Below are positions 1-9,647 of a stretch of DNA of 50,235 bases, one piece after another. The notes below the pieces were generated by a model. That model had not been told where the DNA came from, made no database searches, and saw nothing but the letters and a program-made list of their open reading frames with translations. A program made the translations under genes and the position numbers. Where the stretch lies: contig VHCX01000023.1 of assembly GCA_016871615.1 (NCBI GenBank), positions 1-50,235 on the forward strand. The letters run 5' to 3'. Each line of letters opens with the position of its first letter. The stretch's first letter is position 1. This stretch comes from Verrucomicrobiota bacterium. GTDB lineage: Bacteria > Verrucomicrobiota > Verrucomicrobiia > Limisphaerales > UBA9464.

Positions 1-885
1 GGTGCGGAAGACCCAGTCGCTGTGGTTGTCGAACTTCACCAGTTCCTTGCCGTCGGAAACACGGGTCACCCGCACGCTCTTGTCGGCGCCACCGGTGGCG
101 ACCCGGGTGCCGTCGGGCGACCAGGACAGGCCGAACACCGAATCGGTGGCGAGGCGGAACGACTGGGCCTGGCGGGCCTCGGCGACGTCCCACACCTGGA
201 TCTCACCGAATCGGGCGGGGGCGCCGCCGCTGACGCCGAGGGATTTGCCGTCGGGCGAGAAGGCCAGGGACTCGATGCGGGGCGATTCGCCGACCAGGCG
301 ACCGGTCAGCGACCAGGCGTCGGTGTCGAGCAGCAGCACTTCGTGGTAGCCCGCCACGGCCAACCGCCTGCCATCGGGCGACACGTCGAGGGCGCTGATC
401 ACCGGGGGGAGCGCGTAGGTCGGGGGTTCCTTGAGCTTGGTCGAGTAGGCGTCGGCCGGGGTGTCGTCCTTGGCCCCTTCCTGGATCCAGCGGGTGATGA
501 GGGCCACTTCCTGCGCGGAGAGGGCATCGCCCTCCTTGGGCATGTCGGGCTCCTTGCCCGAGATGGAGGCGATGATCAGCGACTTGGCAGGGTCTCCGGC
601 GACGAAGTTGGGGCCTTCCTTCCCGGGCTTCATCAGGCCGGCGAAGGTCGAGGTGTCGACCTCGCCCTTGAGCTTGTTGGGATTGTGGCAACCGTTGCAG
701 GAGCGCTTGAAGAGGGGCGTGACGTCGCGCCACCACGAGACGGGCTTGTCGGCGGCCAAGGCCGTGGTCGAGAGGTTGGCCACGGTCATCAGGGCAGCCA
801 GGAGCATGCCGGACCGTCGCCGCCCTGGCATGGCGGCGAGGTTCGGGGTCAGCGCGGCGGAGGGCGAGGCGATCCGGGAGGTCAT
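1..885 (-). CDS. Exported c-type cytochrome / WD40 repeat protein (3' end outside window)
   Basis: The visible 295 residues begin with a signal peptide (hydrophobic core about residues 27-44, ending TTALA). A cytochrome-like segment follows with the heme motif CNGCH at about residue 63 and the spacing typical of planctomycete-type cytochrome C domains (NPNKLKGEVD; KEPDMPKEGDALS). From about residue 160 there are WD40-type repeats (SPDGRRLAVAG, SPDGKSLGVSG, SPDGTRVATGG). The reading frame runs off the left edge, so the C-terminal propeller blades are missing. The start was chosen because its ATG overlaps the TGA of the upstream PPC-domain gene (ATGA), which implies translational coupling; ATG at 831 would still give a signal peptide. 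It is the last visible member of a four-gene exported set. Substrate and role are unknown; a periplasmic redox or scaffold function is inference. Confidence 0.85.
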   Translation of the reverse strand, partial: MTSRIASPSAALTPNLAAMPGRRRSGMLLAALMTVANLSTTALAADKPVSWWRDVTPLFKRSCNGCHNPNKLKGEVDTSTFAGLMKPGKEGPNFVAGDPAKSLIIASISGKEPDMPKEGDALSAQEVALITRWIQEGAKDDTPADAYSTKLKEPPTYALPPVISALDVSPDGRRLAVAGYHEVLLLDTDAWSLTGRLVGESPRIESLAFSPDGKSLGVSGGAPARFGEIQVWDVAEARQAQSFRLATDSVFGLSWSPDGTRVATGGADKSVRVTRVSDGKELVKFDNHSDWVFRT

Positions 886-3341
886 GGCTTGGCCGATGGG
901 GTGGACGGTTTGGATTCGGGGGGCTTGGCCGGGGCATTCGATGGCTTCGGCTTCTTGGCATCGGTCTTCGCGGAATCCGTCTTGGTCGACTCGGTCTCGG
1001 GCGCGGTGAGGGTGAGGTGGACGGGTTGGGTCTTCTGCCGCCAGATGCGGTCCTGATGCGTGGAACTGGCGGCGACCCGGAAGGTGTGTTCCTTGCCGGT
1101 CTGGGCCTTCGACGTGGCCTTCAACCGGATCGTGGCCTCGGTCTTGTTGGTCCGGATCGGGGACACCGTGGCCTCGACCCCCTGGGGCAGGTCCTCGAGA
1201 CGGAGGTCGATCTCGCCGACCGCACCGCGGCGGTCGACCTTGACCACGAACTCGGTCTGGTTGGCCTCGGAGGAGGTCCCCTCGGGCAGCGCCACGGCCG
1301 ACAGGCGGACGGGGTCGGTCCGGAAGAAGGGCGATCCCGGCAGCATGGCGGTGAGGAACAGGGGGATGGGCTGCACGGTGAACGGCACCGAGGTCGGCGC
1401 GTGGGTCACGACGCTGCGTCCCTTCGCGGTGGCCTCGGCGCGGATCATGAGCGGGCGGATGCCCGTCTCGGCATTCTGGGCCACCTGCAACGCGAGGCGG
1501 GCACGCGCCTGGCCCGGGGGCACGGTGACCGCAGGGATCGAGACGCCGGCGAGATCCTCGGCGACGAGGCGCACCTCGCCGTCGAATCCGTCCCGACGCT
1601 GGACCCGGACCTCCAGGGTCGCGGCCGAGTTCTGTTCGGCCAGCAGGCTGGCCGGTGCGACGCTGAGGTCGAACGGCACCCCGGGCAGCACGGTCAGCCA
1701 GGCCATCTCGGCAAACGCCACCGGCCGGGTGATCGGCTTGCCCTGGTGGTCTCCGAGGGCCGTGGCCTTCAGCGGGACATACCCCAGGGCGGCGTCGCTG
1801 TTGGCGGAGATCACCCACCATCCGATCGAGGCGCCCGGACCCAGGATCAGCGGTGCGGCCCAGGCGCCCGGGGGCAGGCCCGAGGGTTCGATGCGGACCA
1901 GGCCGTCGAAACCGTTTCGGCGATCCACGTCGCAGCGCACGGCCACCGAGCCGCCCTGGGCCACGCGGAACCGCCCGCCGCCGATGCGGACGCCGAAATC
2001 CGGGGTGCGGTCCGCCGGTTGCAGGATCATCCGGTAGCCGAAGCGGTCTCCGCCGCGCTGGGTGAGGTCGCGCACGGTGAGGCGGTATTCGGCGTCCTTC
2101 TTGGCGTCGAACTCGATGCGCGCATCCGGGCCTGCGGCATCGTCGTTGCGCTGGAGCACCGCGCCGTTGGTGTCCGAAAGGGTCAGGAGGGCGTCGAGGC
2201 GCGAACCGAACGCTCGGGCCTGCACTTCGATGATCCAGCGCTGGTCGGCCGGCGCCTTGAAGCGGAACACATCCACATCCTTCTCGGACCCGATGCGGCC
2301 ATGGACCACCCGGGGGAGGCCGAGGGACTGGGCCTGCTCCGAAGTGTCGTTGGGTTCGGTGTCGGCGGTCTCCTCGAGGTCACCCACCTCGAAGGGCAGG
2401 GGGTTGGAATGGCCAATCGGGGTGCGGGCCCGGACCTCCTGTCGGCCCAGCGGGGCCATCGGTGCGATCTGGAGCGGCAGGGTCTCGACGCCCTCGAGGT
2501 TCCTTCCGATCCACTTGAGCTCGACCGACGAGCCCCGGCGCCCACCGAAGGGGAGGATCGATTCCAGGTAGGGCAGGTGACCGGCCACAAGCCGGTAGCG
2601 ATAATCGGAGCCGCCCTGATAGCGCAGGTCGTGGATCTCCACCACGAGGTCGCCGTCGGTGACCGGGGTGTATTCGATGAAGGGGTCCAGCCCGTGGGCA
2701 TCCTCGCTGCGGGTCAGTTCCTTGCCCGCGGCGTCCCGCAGGATGAGGTTGGCGTCCAGCGGGGATCCGTCGCGATTGGCCTGGAGGTCGAAGATCAAGG
2801 CCTTGCCGGCGCTGGCCTTGAACCGGAAGAAGTCCGACTCGGTGTTCGTGGTCAGCACGCCCGACACGGCCACCGGCAGCGTCAATGGGGCGGCTTTGGC
2901 CAAGGTCACGTTCGTGCGCGGGTCGGGAAGTTCCGGCAGGTCGCTGAGCTGGAGGGTGAGCGGGTTGGACACCCCATGGGGGCCCGCCACCCGCACTTCG
3001 CGGGGTCCGAGCGCCGCATCCGGGGTCGAGACCCAGTGGAAGGTGAGGGCCTGTTGCGAATTGGCCGCACCGCTCGAGAGCCCACCCGCCGATCCCTCGA
3101 GGGCCACGGCCGACGCCTTCGGGGCTCCCGGTCGGGCAGAGACCCCGCCGCCCTGGACCAGCACCTGCGCGATGCCCTCGAGGGCGTCTCCCTTGAGGGT
3201 GATCTCCTGGGTGGTTCCGCGTTGGAGCCAGGTGACGGAGGCCGAATCGAGTCGGGGAGGGGTCTGAGCCAGCACGCCGGGAAGGCAGGTCCAGAGCAGG
3301 GACAGGGCCGACAGGGCGAGCAGGACCGGGGGGACTCTCAT
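882..3341 (-). CDS. Exported protein with two pre-peptidase C-terminal (PPC) domains
   Basis: An 819-residue protein with an N-terminal signal peptide ending near LPGVLAQ. Two PPC-like beta-sandwich domains are recognisable, at about residues 165-255 (SDFFRFKASAGKALIFDLQA) and 350-440 (KDVDVFRFKAPADQRWIIEV). Each has the usual pattern of an FRF strand followed by LDA.L.L.D..G. The rest is beta-rich, Ig-like sequence. The last 40 residues are a Lys/Pro/Ser/Thr/Ala-rich tail that looks disordered. No protease catalytic domain is seen, so the PPC domains are probably structural or binding modules. The stop overlaps the start of the cytochrome/WD40 gene by four bases, and the gene follows the DUF1501 gene by about 100 bp in the same direction. 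Such proteins accompany DUF1501 and DUF1549/1553 genes in Planctomycetes and Verrucomicrobia, but no biochemical role is established to my knowledge. Confidence 0.87.
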   Translation of the reverse strand: MRVPPVLLALSALSLLWTCLPGVLAQTPPRLDSASVTWLQRGTTQEITLKGDALEGIAQVLVQGGGVSARPGAPKASAVALEGSAGGLSSGAANSQQALTFHWVSTPDAALGPREVRVAGPHGVSNPLTLQLSDLPELPDPRTNVTLAKAAPLTLPVAVSGVLTTNTESDFFRFKASAGKALIFDLQANRDGSPLDANLILRDAAGKELTRSEDAHGLDPFIEYTPVTDGDLVVEIHDLRYQGGSDYRYRLVAGHLPYLESILPFGGRRGSSVELKWIGRNLEGVETLPLQIAPMAPLGRQEVRARTPIGHSNPLPFEVGDLEETADTEPNDTSEQAQSLGLPRVVHGRIGSEKDVDVFRFKAPADQRWIIEVQARAFGSRLDALLTLSDTNGAVLQRNDDAAGPDARIEFDAKKDAEYRLTVRDLTQRGGDRFGYRMILQPADRTPDFGVRIGGGRFRVAQGGSVAVRCDVDRRNGFDGLVRIEPSGLPPGAWAAPLILGPGASIGWWVISANSDAALGYVPLKATALGDHQGKPITRPVAFAEMAWLTVLPGVPFDLSVAPASLLAEQNSAATLEVRVQRRDGFDGEVRLVAEDLAGVSIPAVTVPPGQARARLALQVAQNAETGIRPLMIRAEATAKGRSVVTHAPTSVPFTVQPIPLFLTAMLPGSPFFRTDPVRLSAVALPEGTSSEANQTEFVVKVDRRGAVGEIDLRLEDLPQGVEATVSPIRTNKTEATIRLKATSKAQTGKEHTFRVAASSTHQDRIWRQKTQPVHLTLTAPETESTKTDSAKTDAKKPKPSNAPAKPPESKPSTPSAKP

Positions 3342-3438
3342 GGGGAGGCGGTGCGGCGTCCCGACGCCGGAGGCGCCGGGTCGATTCGGTCGCGGGGCGG
3401 CGGGAGCACGCGCGGGTGGAAGGGACGGTCAGCCGGGC

Positions 3439-4893
3439 TCAGCCGAAGAGGGCGGTGACGGGTTCGGCCTGCACCAACTCGCGTGGTTGGTTCAGGTGGT
3501 TCATGACGATGGTGTGCGGGTCGATGCCCAGCGCATGGTACACCGTGGCGACGATCTGCGTGGGGTGCACCGGCGTCTCGATGGGCGACGATCCGGTCGC
3601 ATCGGACTTGCCATGGAGGGCTCCGCGCCGGATGCCCGCCCCGGCGATCAGAGCCGTGTAGCAATAGGGCCAATGGTCTCGACCGTCGGGTGAATTGGTG
3701 TTTCCGCTGGTGCTCACGCCGAGGCGGGGGCTTCGGCCGAATTCGCCGAGGGCCACCACGAGGGTCTCCTTCAGCAACCCGCGCTGATCGAGGTCTTCCA
3801 GCAGTGCGCTGAGTCCGGAGTCGAGCTTGGGGCAATGCAGGTTGCGCAACGGGCCGAAATTGGCCGCGTGGGTGTCCCAGGCATCGACGGTCGGGTCGCC
3901 GTTGGCCACCGCGGGCCAGTTCATCTGCACGAACCGCGTGCCGGATTCGAGCAGGCGGCGGGCCAGCAGGAGACCCTGGCCGAAGGTGTGGCGACCGTAC
4001 TGGTCGCGCAGGGAGTCCTTCTCTTTCGACAAGTCGAAGGCGTCGCGCGCGCGGCCGCTGCTCACGAGGTCGAAGGCCTTCTGATAGTAGCGGTCGAGGG
4101 CGTACTTCTCGACGGCCTTCTCCATCTCGGGCATGGCGTCGTTCACGGCCTTGAGGAGCGTGGACCGCCGGTCGAGGCGTTCCTTGGTGACCTCCTTGCG
4201 CAAGGTCAGGTCGTCCAGATTGATGCCCTTGGCCGGGTCCTGGTAGAAGTAGTAGGGGTCGTAGGCCGCGCCGAGGAAGCCGGCCGTGCCACCCTTGCCG
4301 ATGACGTTCGATTCCTGCAGGGGACGCGGCAGCATCACGAAGGGCAGCATCGGGATGTCCAGCGGCTTGAGGCGCGAGATCTGGGCGCCCATGTGGGGGA
4401 AATCGTTGGGCGCCGGGGGCTCCAACTGGCCCGAGGGCGACACGCGGTCGGGCGTGTAGCCGGTCATGATCTGGTAGATCGCCGCCGTGTGGTTGAAGAG
4501 GCCCGCCGGCGTGTAGCTCATCGAACGGATGAGCGTGGCCCGGTCGATTTGCTGGGCCAGCTTGGGCATCACCTCGCTGAGCTGGATGCCGGGCACCTTG
4601 GTGCGGATGGGCTTGAAGTCGCCTCGCACGTTGGACGGCGCATCGGGCTTGGGGTCCCAGATGTCGATGTGGCTCGGGCCGCCCTGCAGGTAGATCATCA
4701 GCACCTGTTTGGCCGAACCCCAGCCGTTCTTGGGCTGGCCGGGCGCGGGCCCTGCGGTCTTCGGTTGCTCGGCCTGGAGCCGCAGGATGTCGGCCAGGCT
4801 CAGGCCGAGCAGGCCCGCGCCGCCGAGGCGCATGAATTCACGGCGGTTGAAACCGTCGCAGGTGGCGCCGGAGAGGCCGGGGATGGAGATCAT
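3439..4893 (-). CDS. DUF1501 family protein, Tat-exported
   Basis: A 484-residue member of the DUF1501 family, a sulfatase/alkaline-phosphatase-like fold abundant in Planctomycetes and Verrucomicrobia. The N-terminus has a twin-arginine signal ([18 protein letters not shown], about residues 16-33), pointing to export of a folded protein. Family hallmarks include [20 protein letters not shown] (about 65-85), the [13 protein letters not shown] segment, the WDTHAANF segment and the C-terminal GEFGRSP and [17 protein letters not shown] motifs. The ATG at 4893 opens directly on the Tat signal, and length is normal for the family. It lies about 60 bp downstream of the DUF1549/1553 gene and upstream of the PPC gene on the same strand, the usual pairing for this group. 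The enzymatic activity is not established. Confidence 0.93.
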   Translation of the reverse strand: MISIPGLSGATCDGFNRREFMRLGGAGLLGLSLADILRLQAEQPKTAGPAPGQPKNGWGSAKQVLMIYLQGGPSHIDIWDPKPDAPSNVRGDFKPIRTKVPGIQLSEVMPKLAQQIDRATLIRSMSYTPAGLFNHTAAIYQIMTGYTPDRVSPSGQLEPPAPNDFPHMGAQISRLKPLDIPMLPFVMLPRPLQESNVIGKGGTAGFLGAAYDPYYFYQDPAKGINLDDLTLRKEVTKERLDRRSTLLKAVNDAMPEMEKAVEKYALDRYYQKAFDLVSSGRARDAFDLSKEKDSLRDQYGRHTFGQGLLLARRLLESGTRFVQMNWPAVANGDPTVDAWDTHAANFGPLRNLHCPKLDSGLSALLEDLDQRGLLKETLVVALGEFGRSPRLGVSTSGNTNSPDGRDHWPYCYTALIAGAGIRRGALHGKSDATGSSPIETPVHPTQIVATVYHALGIDPHTIVMNHLNQPRELVQAEPVTALFG

Positions 4894-4954
4894 GGTGGGT
4901 TCGGGTTCGGGTGGCGGTGCCGTGGAGGAGGTACGGTGGACTGGGCGCGGCAGG

Positions 4955-7483
4955 TCAGCGGTTGAAGAGGAAGGCCGGGCTGTTGATCAAGGCCCAGGCG
5001 AGGTCCTGTGCCCCTTCGAGGCGCTCGGCCCCCTGCCCGAGGCGGATGCTCGACAGCTCCTTGGCGGTCGGCGGCCGGTTCAGGCAGCTCAGGTAGATCT
5101 CCTCGATCACCTTGCGGTCGTCCGCGAACTCGGACACCAGTTGGGAGAAGCGGTTGTCGGTGCGGCTCACGCACTCGCCCAGCGTCTTGCCGTTGATGAG
5201 GTTGAGGGCGTGGGAGAGCGTCACGTTGCTGCTGCGCTCGCATTCGCAGGCGCTTTGGCGCTTGGGCCGGCCGAAGAGGCTCAGGAAGTCGTTGCCCGGC
5301 ACGAGTCCGTCGGGCAGTTGCGCGGCGCGCATCCCCTCGGGAAGGTTGGAGAATTGAAGGGGGCGACCCGTGGCCACCGCGATGGAGTCGAGCATCTGCT
5401 CGGCGCTGAGCCGTCGGGGCAGGGCGTGGGAAAAGTTCACCAGGTCGTCCTCATTCCAGCGGTTGGGCACGATGCTGAGCTGGTAGGCCCGTGAGGTGAC
5501 GATGTGGCGCATGAGCTTGCGCACATCGTGCCCGTCGGCCACGAAGCGCTCGGTGAGGGCCGCCAGCAAGGCCGGGTTGCTGGGAGGGTTACCGGCGCGG
5601 ATGTCATCGACCGGGTCGATGATCCCGCGCCCGAAGAAATAGCTCCAGAAGCGGTTGGCGGTGGACTTGGCGAAGTAGGGGTTGTCCTTCGAGGTGAGCC
5701 AGGCGGCGAAGGCCTCACGACGGTCCTCGCCCTGGGCGATCGCCCGGCTCTGGCCATAGGGCACCTTGGGCGGGACGACCGCATCATTCTTGGGGTGCTT
5801 GACCTCGCCGCCCTGGTCGTTGGGGTAGACGATCTCCTCCGACACCTGCTCATGGGCGTAGGTCTCTCCGGAGCGGATGATGTGGTCGCGGCCGAGGGTG
5901 CCGCGCTTGAAGGCCACCTGGGCGAAGAAGGCCCCGAACTCGTAGTACTGGTTCTGGGTCCAGCGCTCGAAGGGGTGGTCGTGGCACTTGTTGCAGTTGA
6001 AGCGCACGCCCAGGAAGGTCTGCGAGATGTCCTCGGTCATCTTGCCCGAATCGCGCAGGGCCCGCAGGTAGTTGCCGGCCGGGTTCTCGAAGGTGCTGCC
6101 TTTGGCCAGCAACAGGTCGCGAGTGAACTGGTCGAACGGCCGGTTGGCGGCAAACTGGTCGCGGATCCAGTTGCGGAACACCCAGACCCCCTTCTTGCCG
6201 AGGATCTCCGAGTTGCATTGGAGCAGGTCGGCGAACTTGTTGGCCCAGAACTCCGCCGAGGCCCCCGAGCCGATCAGGCGGTCGACCAGGGCCTCGCGCT
6301 TCTTCCGGGACTCGGTGGTGTCGGCCAGGAAGGCTCGGACCGCCTCGGCCGTGGGCGGTTGGCCCGTGATGTCGAGGGAGACCCGGCGGATGAACTCGGC
6401 GTCGGTGCACAGGTCGCTGGGGTTGATCTTCAGGCTCTCGAGCTTCGCGTTCACCGCCTTGTCGATGAAGTTGTACTCGGGCATCGCGGCGAAGCGGAAA
6501 CCGGTCCGGTCGCCCATGACCGTCACCTCGCGGGCGTCGTACTGGCCTTCATAACGGACCAGCACCGCCATCTCGCCCCGGCGCAGCGGGACCACCGTGT
6601 GGCCTTGCACCAGGCCCACCTCCTCGTTGTTGCTGCTGAGCACGGCCTCGCGGGTGACGTCGCGGGTGGAACCGTCGGGATAGGTGGCGATCACCAGCAA
6701 CTGCTGCCGGCGGCCGGGCAGGTCGAGTTTCACCTGGGCCGGCAGGACCTCGATGCGGGTCGGCCGGTTGGGGGCGACGTCCTGGAAGCGGGCTCCCTCG
6801 GCGATCCACTGCCGGAGGGTCTGGTGATACCGCGAACCCGGCACCAGCGCCTGGCGGCCCTCATGGGGGATGTCGCCCAGGGGCTTCTGCAGCATGAGCG
6901 ATTCGTCGACATGCACCCGGTTGAACCGGCGACCGCTCAGGTCGTTGACCAGGGCCTGGTAGTCGTAGTCCGGGTCGTACCCGCGCAGGGCGAGCTTGAA
7001 GCCGTTCTTGCCCTTGGCCGAACCGTGGCAGGGGCCGGAGTTGCACCCGGCACGGCTCAGGATCGGCTCGATGTCGCGCACGAACCCGACCTCGGGCGAG
7101 GTCATGCTCTTCACCTCGACCTCGAGGCGCGCGGTCTTGCCGGCGGCGGTGACCGCGACGTTCGCCTTGCCGGTCTGGCGTGCGACGAGATAGCCCTCGG
7201 CATCGACGGCGACGGCCGGCGACTCGGGCTTCAGGACGGCCGTGGGGCCGAGGTCGATCCAGGAGCCGTCCGCGGTCCCGCCCAGCACCAGCACCTTCCG
7301 CGAATCCCGGGCGTCGAGCAGCGTGAGCTTGGACGGCTCCAGCCTCAGGGCACGGATCGCGGGCAACGGCGGCGCCGGCGGGATCGGCTTGTCGGAGCCG
7401 CGCTCGGCCACCAGCACCGCAGGCAGGCCAACGAGACCACCCCAACACAGGGTGGCCATCCAGAGCGATCGGGTCCTTCGCAT
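4955..7483 (-). CDS. DUF1549/DUF1553 protein with Ig-like domain and planctomycete-type cytochrome motifs
   Basis: An 842-residue exported protein. A signal peptide (about residues 1-26) is followed by a bacterial Ig-like (Big_2) domain at about 43-125 and a PSCyt1-like segment in which the heme-type motif is CX4CH (CNSGPCH, residues 147-153). DUF1549 follows at about 380-590, ending in a normal CNKCH motif within [14 protein letters not shown], and then DUF1553 at about 625-840 ([39 protein letters not shown]). I placed the start at ATG 7483 because it opens on the signal peptide; the frame stays open upstream but would run into the divergent kinase gene. It is the first gene of the exported set that continues with DUF1501, PPC and cytochrome/WD40 genes. 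The role is unknown; binding of c-type heme in the periplasm is inferred from the motifs. Confidence 0.92.
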   Translation of the reverse strand: MRRTRSLWMATLCWGGLVGLPAVLVAERGSDKPIPPAPPLPAIRALRLEPSKLTLLDARDSRKVLVLGGTADGSWIDLGPTAVLKPESPAVAVDAEGYLVARQTGKANVAVTAAGKTARLEVEVKSMTSPEVGFVRDIEPILSRAGCNSGPCHGSAKGKNGFKLALRGYDPDYDYQALVNDLSGRRFNRVHVDESLMLQKPLGDIPHEGRQALVPGSRYHQTLRQWIAEGARFQDVAPNRPTRIEVLPAQVKLDLPGRRQQLLVIATYPDGSTRDVTREAVLSSNNEEVGLVQGHTVVPLRRGEMAVLVRYEGQYDAREVTVMGDRTGFRFAAMPEYNFIDKAVNAKLESLKINPSDLCTDAEFIRRVSLDITGQPPTAEAVRAFLADTTESRKKREALVDRLIGSGASAEFWANKFADLLQCNSEILGKKGVWVFRNWIRDQFAANRPFDQFTRDLLLAKGSTFENPAGNYLRALRDSGKMTEDISQTFLGVRFNCNKCHDHPFERWTQNQYYEFGAFFAQVAFKRGTLGRDHIIRSGETYAHEQVSEEIVYPNDQGGEVKHPKNDAVVPPKVPYGQSRAIAQGEDRREAFAAWLTSKDNPYFAKSTANRFWSYFFGRGIIDPVDDIRAGNPPSNPALLAALTERFVADGHDVRKLMRHIVTSRAYQLSIVPNRWNEDDLVNFSHALPRRLSAEQMLDSIAVATGRPLQFSNLPEGMRAAQLPDGLVPGNDFLSLFGRPKRQSACECERSSNVTLSHALNLINGKTLGECVSRTDNRFSQLVSEFADDRKVIEEIYLSCLNRPPTAKELSSIRLGQGAERLEGAQDLAWALINSPAFLFNR

Positions 7484-7694
7484 AAGACGGGAGGGAATCT
7501 GGCACCAGACTACGCAGGCGGGCCGCCGCTCGACAAGAAGCCTTCCCGGCTCGTCATGTTTTTCCCGGGAGCCGACACGACCACCCGACCCGGGGGCTCC
7601 GCAAGGTCCAGAAATCCTTAGAGACAAGCGGGAACCGCCCGGTATAGGCTTGCAGCGTTCATTTGTGCCGTCCGTATCGTCGTTTGTATTTCCG

Positions 7695-8744
7695 ATGAAG
7701 AGCCATTCCGTCTCCAAGCGCTCCGGCATCCTTGCCGGCGGCAACTGGATCATCGATCGGGTCAAGATGGTCGATGCCTACCCGGGTCTCGAGCAGCTGG
7801 CCAACATCAAGAGCCAACACCTGGGCACCGGAGGCTCCCCCTACAATGTGCTGCTCGACCTCGCCAAGCTGTGCGTGGAGTTCCCGCTCCTTGGGGCCGG
7901 CCTCGTGGGCAAGGACGCGCTGGGCGCGGCGATCCTTGAGGATTGCGCCCGGCACAAGGTCGACATGCGGCATGTCAAGGCGACCGCCGAGGCCGACACG
8001 AGCTACACCGACGTCTTCACCGTCCAGTCCACCGGCAAACGCACCTTCTTCCACTACCGGGGCGCGAATGCCTTGTGGGATGGCAAGGACCTCGATTTCT
8101 CCAAGATCAAGGCCCGCATCTTCCACCTGGGGTACCTGCTCCTGCTCGACAAGATGGATGTCGTCTCCAAGGACGGCACCACCGCCGCCGCGAAGATCCT
8201 GGCCGCGGCCCAGGCCGCCGGCCTGAAGACCAGCATCGACGTGGTGAGCGAGGCCAGCGACCGCTTCAAGACCGTGGTCACGCCCGCCCTCAAGCACTGC
8301 GACTACGCCATCATCAACGAGTACGAGGCGGGCATGGTCACCGGGTTCCGGATCCGCAAGGAGGGCGTGCTCGACACCGTGTCGCTGCGCCATGCCGCCG
8401 GGGCCATCCTGCAGTTCGGGGTCAAGGAACTGGTCGTCATCCACTTTCCCGAGGGCTGTTTCGCCCGGACCCGCGACGGCAAGGATCACTGGCAGCCTTC
8501 CCTCAAGGTGCCGGCCAAGGCCATCGCCGGGTCGGCCGGTGCGGGCGACGCGTTCTGCGCCGGCGTGCTGCTCGGCCTCCATGAGGGCTGGGACCTTCAG
8601 AAGTCGCTCCTGACGGGCGTCTGCGCGGCCGCGGCCTCGCTGTCCGACCCGACCTGCACCGGCGGCATGAAGCCCCTGGCCCAGGTCGAGGCGCTCCGCA
8701 AGAAATACGGGGTGCGCCCGCCGCTGGAACCCGGCGAGGATTGA
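7695..8744 (+). CDS. PfkB-family carbohydrate kinase
   Basis: A 349-residue PfkB/ribokinase-superfamily protein. The N-terminal glycine-rich region (GGNWIIDRVKMVDAYPG, LGTGGSPYNVLLDLAKL) fits the first PfkB signature. The C-terminal signature AGSAGAGDAFCAGVLLG (about residues 278-294) supplies the anion hole GAGD, with Asp285 the expected catalytic base. Members phosphorylate sugars or nucleosides using ATP; the substrate cannot be read from sequence. The frame is open far upstream, but the ATG at 7695 matches the family N-terminus. The gene diverges from the DUF1549/1553 gene across a 211 bp gap, where TATAGG at 7643-7648 could be a -10 element without a good -35. It converges on the DUF1080 gene. 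Confidence 0.88.
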   Translation: MKSHSVSKRSGILAGGNWIIDRVKMVDAYPGLEQLANIKSQHLGTGGSPYNVLLDLAKLCVEFPLLGAGLVGKDALGAAILEDCARHKVDMRHVKATAEADTSYTDVFTVQSTGKRTFFHYRGANALWDGKDLDFSKIKARIFHLGYLLLLDKMDVVSKDGTTAAAKILAAAQAAGLKTSIDVVSEASDRFKTVVTPALKHCDYAIINEYEAGMVTGFRIRKEGVLDTVSLRHAAGAILQFGVKELVVIHFPEGCFARTRDGKDHWQPSLKVPAKAIAGSAGAGDAFCAGVLLGLHEGWDLQKSLLTGVCAAAASLSDPTCTGGMKPLAQVEALRKKYGVRPPLEPGED

Positions 8745-8812
8745 AGGGCAGCCCGGGCTTCGGGGATTCCCAGGTCGTCAGGCCGGGTTCAGCCCCACCG
8801 GCCCGGGGTCAT

Positions 8813-8843
8813 CGGTCCGGCGAATTCGGTCCGGCGAATTCGG
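8813..8843. repeat. Short tandem repeat, 14 bp unit
   Basis: The unit CGGTCCGGCGAATT occurs twice head to tail (8813-8826 and 8827-8840), followed by the first three bases of a third copy. It lies in the 203 bp gap between the convergent PfkB kinase and DUF1080 genes. No function is apparent; slipped-strand duplication is the simplest explanation. The rest of the gap shows no gene. Confidence 0.85.
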
Positions 8844-8947
8844 CCCGAAACCCCAAGGCTGCAGCATCGGGGCCGCAGGGTCGGGAGTCAGCGGCCTCGC
8901 GCTCGATGGTGGTGCCGCCCGGCGACGGGTTTGGCGGACGAAGGAGT

Positions 8948-9571
8948 TTAGGGGAGTTCCTCGACCGTGATGTCCTTGAACTGGACGCGGGTCTTCCCGT
9001 CCCCATGGATCTGCACGGCGATCCGTCCGTGCGGCACCACCTTGGGATCCTTCTCGGTGTAGTCCACGGTCTGGATGCCGTTGATCTTCAAGACCACCCG
9101 GTCGCCGTCGGCCCGGATCTCGTAATGGTTCCACTGGCCGGGCTTCACGGCCTTCTTCACGACCGCGGGATCGGGTTTGGCGAGGATGGTGTTGCGGCGG
9201 GACTCGTCGTAGAGGGCCCCATGCCAGCCTTCGCCGATGTCGGCCTGGTACCCGACCATCTCGTGGTGGTTCGGCACCCGTTCGCTGCGGATCTGGACCC
9301 CGGAGTTCACAAAGCCCTCGGTGCCCTCGATCTTGAACTGCAGGCGCAGGACGAAATTGGTGTAGCCGCGAGTCGTGGCCAGGAACTCGTTGCGCTTGGC
9401 CCGTTCATCGACTCGACCGGCGGTGATGGCACCCTCCTGCACCGACCAGATCTTCGGGTCGCCCTCCCAACCGGCCAGCGTCTTGCCGTCGAAGAGGGAC
9501 CGGGGTTGTCCGGCCCACAGGGGCAACGCGGCGAGGACGGGGATGATCGGCAGGCAACGCAGGGGGTTCAT
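8948..9571 (-). CDS. DUF1080 (3-keto-disaccharide hydrolase-like) exported protein
   Basis: A 207-residue protein with a signal peptide (about residues 1-21, ending PLWAG) and one DUF1080 domain covering the rest. Hallmarks are QPRSLFDGKTLAGWEGDPKIW (opened by FDGKTL.GW), VNSGVQIRSER, GYQADIG, WNHYEIRADGDRV and INGIQTVDYTE. The fold is a concanavalin-like jelly roll; some members hydrolyse 3-keto glycosides, others probably just bind glycans. It is usually abundant in Verrucomicrobia and Planctomycetes, which supports the organism call. The stop is TAA. It sits upstream of coaD on the same strand with a 76 bp gap, but a functional link is not apparent. Confidence 0.92.
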   Translation of the reverse strand: MNPLRCLPIIPVLAALPLWAGQPRSLFDGKTLAGWEGDPKIWSVQEGAITAGRVDERAKRNEFLATTRGYTNFVLRLQFKIEGTEGFVNSGVQIRSERVPNHHEMVGYQADIGEGWHGALYDESRRNTILAKPDPAVVKKAVKPGQWNHYEIRADGDRVVLKINGIQTVDYTEKDPKVVPHGRIAVQIHGDGKTRVQFKDITVEELP

Positions 9572-9647
9572 GGCTCGGAGTCTGGCGGAGCGCCGTCCTC
9601 GAGTCCAGCGCCCCGGGGCGTCCCGCGGCCGGAGCGACCCCGTCCCG

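Noticed and set aside
1017-3458. A plus-strand open frame of 813 codons opposite the PPC protein gene
   Set aside because: The minus strand encodes a signal peptide and PPC domains; the plus translation has no recognisable motif.
5504-7621. A plus-strand open frame of 705 codons opposite the DUF1549/1553 gene
   Set aside because: The minus strand has the conserved cytochrome and DUF motifs; the plus frame is a compositional shadow.
7643-7648. TATAGG before the PfkB kinase as a -10 promoter element
   Set aside because: No acceptable -35 at 16-18 bp, so it was not listed as a feature.
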